Source of the DNA: CAYFJO01 sp964343305
Lineage (GTDB): Bacteria > Planctomycetota > Planctomycetia > Pirellulales > Pirellulaceae
Length of the DNA stretch: 11,388 nt
Reading direction: 5' to 3'
NCBI GenBank assembly: GCA_964343305.1
Contig: CAYFJO010000354.1
Location: 1 to 11,388 of the forward strand
Part shown: positions 6,970 through 11,388 of the stretch, one piece after another
Position numbering within the stretch: the stretch's first letter is position 1
How the letters are laid out: every line of letters begins with the position of its first letter
The notes under the pieces: model-generated
The model's input: only the letters and a program-made list of their open reading frames with translations
What the model was told of the DNA's origin: nothing
Databases searched by the model: none
Made by a program: the position numbers and the translations under genes

Positions 6970-8274
6970 ATGAAGCTCACGAAACACTTGCCTCTTGCCC
7001 TTGTGTTTTTGCTGACGGCACGACTTTTTGCGGTCGAGCCGAAGGCGTTTCCGACAGCGGAAGGATTCGGCGCGCAGACTCGCGGTGGAGGTGGTGGAAA
7101 GGTCGTGTTCGTGACCAATCTGGATGATTCAGGCAAGGGCAGCCTGCGCGCCGCCATCGCGATGAAGGAACCGCGAATCGTGATTTTTCGCGTAGCGGGC
7201 ATCATCGAGTTGCAATCAACACTGACCGTCCGAGAACCCTTCATCACGATCGCCGGGCAGTCAGCTCCTGGCGACGGCATCTGTTTGAAGAACTATGGTT
7301 TTAGCGTCGCGACACACGACGTTGTTGTACGTCACATGCGCTTTCGTCCTGGTGACGAGATGGGTCCGGAATACAAGAAGCGCGGAAAGGGCTTCTCACC
7401 CGACTCCGTCAGCATTAACAGCCCCAGTCGTGACGTGATTTTCGACCACTGTTCGGCAAGCTGGTCGATCGACGAATGCCTATCCGTCTCGGGCGCCGGG
7501 ATCACCAACGTCACCGTTCAATGGTGCATCATCAGTGAATCGCTGAACGACAGCTTCCATGAAAAAGGTCCCCACGGATACGGGTCGCTCCTTCGCACCA
7601 ACGGCAAGGTGAGCTTTCACCACAATATCTATGCCCATCATCGCTCCCGGAGCCCCCGGCCAGGCACATACGGCGACGGGAGCATCTTGCTCGATTTCCG
7701 AAACAACGTCATCTACGACTCGACCGGATATTCGGCAGCCGATCCCGTGCGGATGAACTATGTCAACAACTACATTCGGCGACCGCGCGGTGCGGTGTTC
7801 AAGATCGGCGGCGATGCTACCCACATGTTTGTCAGCGGCAACTACCTCGACGGCAAAAAAGACCAACCAGACGACAACTGGAAACTGATCTCCGGCGCGA
7901 AAGCACGCAACAAACAGACGGAACCATTTCCGTTTGCCAAAATAAAAACCCAAACCGCTCAAGCCGCATTTGATTTGACATTGGCCAAAGCCGGCGCGAC
8001 GTCACCGAAACGCGATGCGGTCGACGTGAGGATCGTTCAGCAGATTAAGTCGGGCAAAGGGAATCTGATCGACACGCAAAAACAAGTCGGCGGATGGCCA
8101 CAATTCGCGCCGGTCGAGTCTGCACGCGATTCCGATAACGACGGAATGCCCGACTCTTGGGAAAAGAAGCACAAGCTAGATCCCGGCGCATCCGATGGCA
8201 ATGGTGATTCGGACCGAGACGGATACACCAACATCGAAGAATTCCTCAACACCACGAATCCGCTCGCCAAGTAG
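6970..8274 (+). CDS. Pectate-lyase-like (PL1-type) polysaccharide lyase with C-terminal calcium repeats, exported
   Basis: 434 residues. Residues 1-22 form a signal peptide (LPLALVFLLTARLFA). Residues about 25-300 are a right-handed beta-helix of pectate-lyase type: 'FPTAEGFGAQTRGGGGGKVVFVTNL', 'GSLRAAI', 'RIVIFRVAGIIEL', 'ITIAGQSAPGDGI', 'DVVVRHMRFRPGD', 'DVIFDHCSASWSIDE', 'VTVQWCIISESL', 'HHNIYAHHRSRSPRP'. Asp and Glu around 159-169 suit calcium binding, and Arg225 or Arg227 is a candidate for the catalytic base. Residues about 386-425 carry acidic DxDxDG-type loops ('DSDNDGMPDSWEKKHKLDP', then 'GDSDRDGYTNIEEF'), like thrombospondin type 3 or dockerin-like calcium repeats. PL1-type enzymes cleave uronic-acid polymers by beta-elimination. 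The GGAG ribosome-binding site overlaps the stop codon of the upstream phosphatase gene, indicating a shared transcript. Substrate not determinable from sequence. Confidence 0.88.
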   Translation: MKLTKHLPLALVFLLTARLFAVEPKAFPTAEGFGAQTRGGGGGKVVFVTNLDDSGKGSLRAAIAMKEPRIVIFRVAGIIELQSTLTVREPFITIAGQSAPGDGICLKNYGFSVATHDVVVRHMRFRPGDEMGPEYKKRGKGFSPDSVSINSPSRDVIFDHCSASWSIDECLSVSGAGITNVTVQWCIISESLNDSFHEKGPHGYGSLLRTNGKVSFHHNIYAHHRSRSPRPGTYGDGSILLDFRNNVIYDSTGYSAADPVRMNYVNNYIRRPRGAVFKIGGDATHMFVSGNYLDGKKDQPDDNWKLISGAKARNKQTEPFPFAKIKTQTAQAAFDLTLAKAGATSPKRDAVDVRIVQQIKSGKGNLIDTQKQVGGWPQFAPVESARDSDNDGMPDSWEKKHKLDPGASDGNGDSDRDGYTNIEEFLNTTNPLAK

Positions 8275-8424
8275 CAGACCCGTTATCTCGTCAACAGTCT
8301 CAAGGAGATTTGGTCGTAATGCCAATCGTGGCGTCAGCGAAGTTTAGTCGCGTGTGGTATTACCGGCGCAAGTCAAGTACAATCAACGCTTTCGCAAATT
8401 AAATCTCTCGTTGGGACCGTTGGC

Positions 8425-9450
8425 ATGGCAGAACCAAAAACGGAATGGGGAAAAGAGCTAAAGCAAGAGGTGTCGCGGCTAACCGGCGTCACCACGGATC
8501 TTGAATTGGGGGTTGGACAACTTAGCAAACAGTTGAGCGATCACTCGCAAAAACTCGATGAGCAGTCAAACGAATCGAGTATTTTGAGCGACATGCACAA
8601 GGAACTCAACGAGTCGACAGTTGAACTTGAATCTGATTTAAAGGTATTGCACTCAGACATCAAACATGCACATGACAAGTCCGAAAGGATGTGGAGAATT
8701 CTTCTCCTCATATTAGCCGCGCTTGTTGGCGGGAGTTTTTGGTCAGCGTACGAATCTTCGAAGACTTCAAGTCATATCGGTGAAGTCAAAGACGCAATTC
8801 GAGAAAACTCGGAGAAAGTCGCCTCATTAGATAAGTCGATGCAACAGGTGTCGAAGGATATAGGTAGCAATTCAACCGAAATAACGGAACTGGGCGATGC
8901 GTTCGCTGGCATTGGTGAAAACTTGAATGATACGAACAGCAGATTGAGATCGAATTCAACGGAACTTGCTAAATTGAGCAGCGACCTAAAGACGGTTGCC
9001 GCAGCACTACAACGAAACGGTAGGGAAATGATTAGCTTGGTGAGTGCTTTGAAAAGCGACGATTTGAAAAAATGGAAAGTTGTCTCATTTCAAAGAAAGT
9101 TAACCCAGCAAAATCTGGCCAAATCTTCCCCAAACGGATATTCACCAATTAGTTTCGCGGTCGATATAGACTCTGGGATACCTATCAAGAATGTTGTAAC
9201 CGTCCAAGTCACACCCGTGGCGGCGAGTCCTGAATCCGACGCTGAGTGGTTGAACCACATCACGATGCTTGGCGACTTGAACGAAGAAACCGACAAGGCT
9301 ATCGTTCAGATGCACTTCGATGGGGCGACAGACACCGACCTCGGCCCCACGATTCTGAAGTTCTTGGCAGCGCGAGGTGTCGCCACAGTCAACATTGTGC
9401 TTCTACTAAAGAACGATCCAGATGAGGACGAGAATCAAGGTTCGCCGTAG
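8425..9450 (+). CDS. Single-span membrane protein with long coiled coils, unknown function
   Basis: 341 residues, family not recognised. Residues 1-88 are polar and heptad-like ('VSRLTGVTTDLELGVGQL', repeated S-E-L spacing), predicted coiled coil. Residues about 90-108 form one transmembrane helix (W-R-I-L-L-L-I-L-A-A-L-V-G-G…). Residues about 110-215 are a second coiled coil rich in Ser, Asn, Glu and Lys with recurring 'NSTEI/NSTEL' and 'SSDLK' units. Residues about 220-335 look like a small globular domain ('YSPISFAVDIDSGIPIKNVV', 'ATVNIVLLLKND'). There is no cleavable signal peptide, so the N-terminus probably faces the cytoplasm. The layout recalls tethered scaffold or sensor proteins, but no function can be named. 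Base use is visibly more A/T-rich than in the neighbouring enzyme genes. A TACAAT at 8378-8383 lies 41 bp before the start. Confidence 0.8.
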   Translation: MAEPKTEWGKELKQEVSRLTGVTTDLELGVGQLSKQLSDHSQKLDEQSNESSILSDMHKELNESTVELESDLKVLHSDIKHAHDKSERMWRILLLILAALVGGSFWSAYESSKTSSHIGEVKDAIRENSEKVASLDKSMQQVSKDIGSNSTEITELGDAFAGIGENLNDTNSRLRSNSTELAKLSSDLKTVAAALQRNGREMISLVSALKSDDLKKWKVVSFQRKLTQQNLAKSSPNGYSPISFAVDIDSGIPIKNVVTVQVTPVAASPESDAEWLNHITMLGDLNEETDKAIVQMHFDGATDTDLGPTILKFLAARGVATVNIVLLLKNDPDEDENQGSP

Positions 9451-9473
9451 GCGCAATGCACAACGCAACGTGT

Positions 9474-9665
9474 TTATTCCATCAGCTGTCGAATTCGAAC
9501 GGCGAGTTTTGAGCGCTTTTCGATAAGAATTGCGAGTTTCTTTTCAATGTTCTCGATCTGCCCATGTGGATTGATAACTTTGCGCGTTCGTCGCAAGATC
9601 AAAGCGCAAATGAAAAATGCAAATGCGCTCGAAACAACAATCAAGGTTGCGAATTGATGTGCCAC
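9474..9665 (-). CDS. Small membrane protein with C-terminal coiled coil
   Basis: A 63-residue frame from GTG 9665 that runs tail to tail with the gene ending at 9450 (23 bp apart). Residues about 4-23 form a transmembrane helix (F-A-T-L-I-V-V-S-S-A-F-A-F-F-I-C-A-L-I-L), followed by R-R-T-R-K, then a charged helix with heptad-like spacing ('IENIEKKLAILIEKRSKLAV'). The basic residues after the helix put the C-terminus in the cytoplasm. GTG 9665 is chosen because AGG lies 6 nt before it and the membrane helix follows at once; an earlier in-frame GTG at 9728 would add 21 residues with no clear ribosome-binding site. The membrane-plus-coiled-coil composition makes coding likely, but no family is recognised. 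Confidence 0.5.
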   Translation of the reverse strand: MAHQFATLIVVSSAFAFFICALILRRTRKVINPHGQIENIEKKLAILIEKRSKLAVRIRQLME

Positions 9666-9947
9666 TGGGCACCTGGAAGTAAGATGAACTGGATGGGAAG
9701 TTGTGGCGTTGTATCCAAAGCCAGCCACCTCAACAATACCAATTCCTTACCACGCTAGCGTCCCATCCAACGGACCTCGGGCGAGGTTGATTGTTCCGCA
9801 CGGTTCGAGGTTTCCTATCTGTAATAATTTCGACTCGCAAAGCGGTGGCAAGCCCCCCGTAGTGGATATGCTCGCAACTTATCGGCGAAAATCGTGCAAC
9901 GCTCAAGTCATTGATTACGTGCATTACATTTCCGTTAATCTGGCTCG

Positions 9948-11207
9948 TTAAGGCGTTCCCGTCTTGCCGATTGCTTGCGAAAAAAACTGTCGTACATCCT
10001 TGACGAATAGCTCTGGTACTTCGAGTGCCGCGAAGTGGCCGCCGCGGGGCATTTCGGTCCAGTGGACCAGGTTGTAGCGGGCTTCGACCCATTTGCGCGG
10101 TGGGACGTTGATCTCTTTGGGAAAGAGCACGGCGCCGAAGGGGACGCGGCCTGGCTTGCGGTCGCCGGTGTAGTTTTGACGCTCGAAGTAGATCCTGGCT
10201 GATGATGTTGGCGTTTCGGTGATCCAGTAGATCATCACGTTGGTCAACAGTTCGTCCTTCGTGAAACTGTTTTCCAGCTTGCCACGGTGATCGCTCCATG
10301 CCCAGAACTTGTCGATAATCCAGGCTGCTTGGCCAACCGGTGAATCGTTCAGCGCGTAGCCAATCGTTTGCGGCCGCGTGCCTTGGATGGAACTGTAGCC
10401 AAAGTGGGTTCGCAATTCGGCGCGACGCTTTTCCATCCGCTCGCGTTCGGCCGCAGTGACGCCTTCCCACGGGTTCTTCAGCGAGCGCGGCGGGCCGTCG
10501 GGGAGAAAGTTCAGGTGGACACCGATGACGTGCTCCGAGTCGTAAGTGCCGAGCCAACGTGACACGCCGGAGCCCCAGTCGCCGCCCTGCGCGCCGTAGC
10601 GATCGTAGCCCAACCGTGCCATCAGTTTCGCAATGACCTCGCTCATGCGGTCGACGCTCCAACCCGCTTCGCGCGGCTTTTCCGAAAATCCAAATCCAGG
10701 CAGCGACGGGCAAACCACGTGAAAAGCGTCCTCGGCCTTGCCGCCGTGCGCAACGGGGTCGGTCAGCGGCCCAATGACTTTGTAGAACTCGTAGAACGAC
10801 CCCGGCCAGCCGTGCGTGATCACCAGCGGCGTGGCGTTTTTCTCTTTTGACCGCTGATGGATGAAGTGGATGTTCAGCCCATCAATCTCGGTCGTAAACT
10901 GGTCGAATTGGTTGAGCTTCCGCTCCTGCTCGCGCCAGTCGTACTTGTCTCGCCAATACGCGACGAGTTCCTTCAAGTAGTTCAACTCAACGCCATACCG
11001 CCACTGAGCGTCATCAATCTGACCGGGAAATCGTGTGCGAGCGAGTCGTACTTTGAGGTCGGCCAAGACTTCGTCGTCGACGGCGATCTTGAACGGTTTG
11101 ATCGGCGCGTCGTCTGCAAGCAACGTGACAGGAATTAGCAAAAGCGTGACCGCAAGCCCGGCCAATCGAATGTGGGTTGATTTGTGTGCAAATCTGCTGA
11201 ATTCCAT
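9948..11207 (-). CDS. Exported epoxide-hydrolase-like alpha/beta hydrolase (EHN domain)
   Basis: 419 residues from ATG 11207, with AGGGA a few bases upstream. Residues 1-31 form a signal peptide (LAGLAVTLLLIPVTLLA), unusual for a family best known from cytosolic or ER-bound microsomal epoxide hydrolases. Residues about 36-145 are the N-terminal EHN domain ('IKPFKIAVDDEVLADLKVRLARTRFP', 'WRYGVELNYLKELVAYWRDKYDW'). The alpha/beta hydrolase core has the oxyanion motif 'HGWPGS' (132-137), the nucleophile elbow 'GGDWGS' (D210), a ring-opening Tyr candidate in 'RIYFE' (Y340), an acid candidate in 'LFPKE' (E365) and the catalytic His in 'RGGHFAALE' (H391). The full set suggests an active enzyme that opens an epoxide via an ester intermediate on D210; the substrate is unknown, and other hydrolytic or dehalogenase activity on this scaffold cannot be ruled out. 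It stands alone, with 181 bp or more of intergenic DNA upstream. Confidence 0.9.
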   Translation of the reverse strand: MEFSRFAHKSTHIRLAGLAVTLLLIPVTLLADDAPIKPFKIAVDDEVLADLKVRLARTRFPGQIDDAQWRYGVELNYLKELVAYWRDKYDWREQERKLNQFDQFTTEIDGLNIHFIHQRSKEKNATPLVITHGWPGSFYEFYKVIGPLTDPVAHGGKAEDAFHVVCPSLPGFGFSEKPREAGWSVDRMSEVIAKLMARLGYDRYGAQGGDWGSGVSRWLGTYDSEHVIGVHLNFLPDGPPRSLKNPWEGVTAAERERMEKRRAELRTHFGYSSIQGTRPQTIGYALNDSPVGQAAWIIDKFWAWSDHRGKLENSFTKDELLTNVMIYWITETPTSSARIYFERQNYTGDRKPGRVPFGAVLFPKEINVPPRKWVEARYNLVHWTEMPRGGHFAALEVPELFVKDVRQFFSQAIGKTGTP

Positions 11208-11388
11208 TTTCGTCCCTTATAGATGGAGAATCACTGTCTCAACGAATCTTCGTTCTACGCTCTGCGGCCGAACTGGCCTCGTGATAAAATCACGCTAACC
11301 GTTTTTCGCATCGGATGCGAGAGACCAGCGACGATTTAATTGTACAGCGCACCTTAGTCATCCGGTGGTCTGCAAGAGGTTAGTCGTT

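Noticed and set aside
8319..8402. 27-codon ORF after AAGGAG in the gap before the coiled-coil gene
   Set aside because: The spacing of 11 nt is long, the peptide shows no feature, and it overlaps a likely promoter element.
9666..9947. Stretch between the small membrane protein and the epoxide hydrolase gene, including a plus-strand ORF at 9703-9951
   Set aside because: The ORF has no ribosome-binding site, domain or membrane segment, and I see no RNA gene, repeat or terminator hairpin here.
9730..10713. Minus-strand ORF of 327 codons
   Set aside because: It overlaps the epoxide-hydrolase gene in another frame and is Arg/Pro-rich, as expected for a shadow of a GC-rich gene.

Overview
The window looks like part of a planctomycete chromosome (Pirellula/Rhodopirellula type). 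The signs are many exported single genes with Sec-type signal peptides, a ThuA-DUF1080 fusion, a PhoD-type phosphatase, a pectate-lyase-like protein with a calcium-repeat tail, planctomycete-style leucine-rich repeats of the 'ITDAGL' type, and loosely packed genes on both strands. No rRNA, tRNA, insertion sequence or CRISPR was seen.

Layout. 1-1501 (minus): ThuA-DUF1080 protein running off the left edge. 1502-1707: divergent intergenic region with a TACAAT-N7-ATTGTA inverted repeat. 1708-2955 (plus): exported thioredoxin / CxxCH / PDZ protein interrupted by two in-frame TGA codons. 3074-3847 (plus): exported M23 (LytM)-like protein. 3879-5261 (minus): exported thioredoxin-like / leucine-rich-repeat protein interrupted by one in-frame TGA. 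5369-6961 and 6970-8274 (plus): PhoD-like phosphatase and pectate-lyase-like protein, probably one operon. 8425-9450 (plus): membrane coiled-coil protein of unknown function, facing a small membrane protein at 9474-9665 (minus). 9948-11207 (minus): exported epoxide-hydrolase-like protein.

The main discovery is a pair of candidate selenoprotein genes. A standard reading breaks both into an N-terminal scrap and a headless downstream ORF. Read through TGA, the first gives a signal peptide and a thioredoxin fold with the active-site string R-U-V-P-U-P-S-C-K (U59, U62, C65). The second gives a signal peptide and a peroxiredoxin/thioredoxin-like start with L-C-Y-R-U-R-Y (C51, U54). All three TGAs sit where a redox cysteine is expected, and the frame is intact on both sides. 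TGA also ends the first gene and the M23 gene, and TGG encodes Trp throughout, so a reassigned code is unlikely. The first gene has a plausible hairpin starting at the second TGA (1891-1931). No convincing SECIS was found by eye in the second. The Sec machinery (selA/selB/selC/selD) is not in the window.

Most predicted products are exported: two redox proteins, a peptidase-like protein, a phosphatase, a polysaccharide lyase, ThuA-DUF1080 and an epoxide hydrolase. This fits the periplasmic breakdown and cell-envelope chemistry typical of planctomycetes. A pathway linking them cannot be shown from sequence alone.
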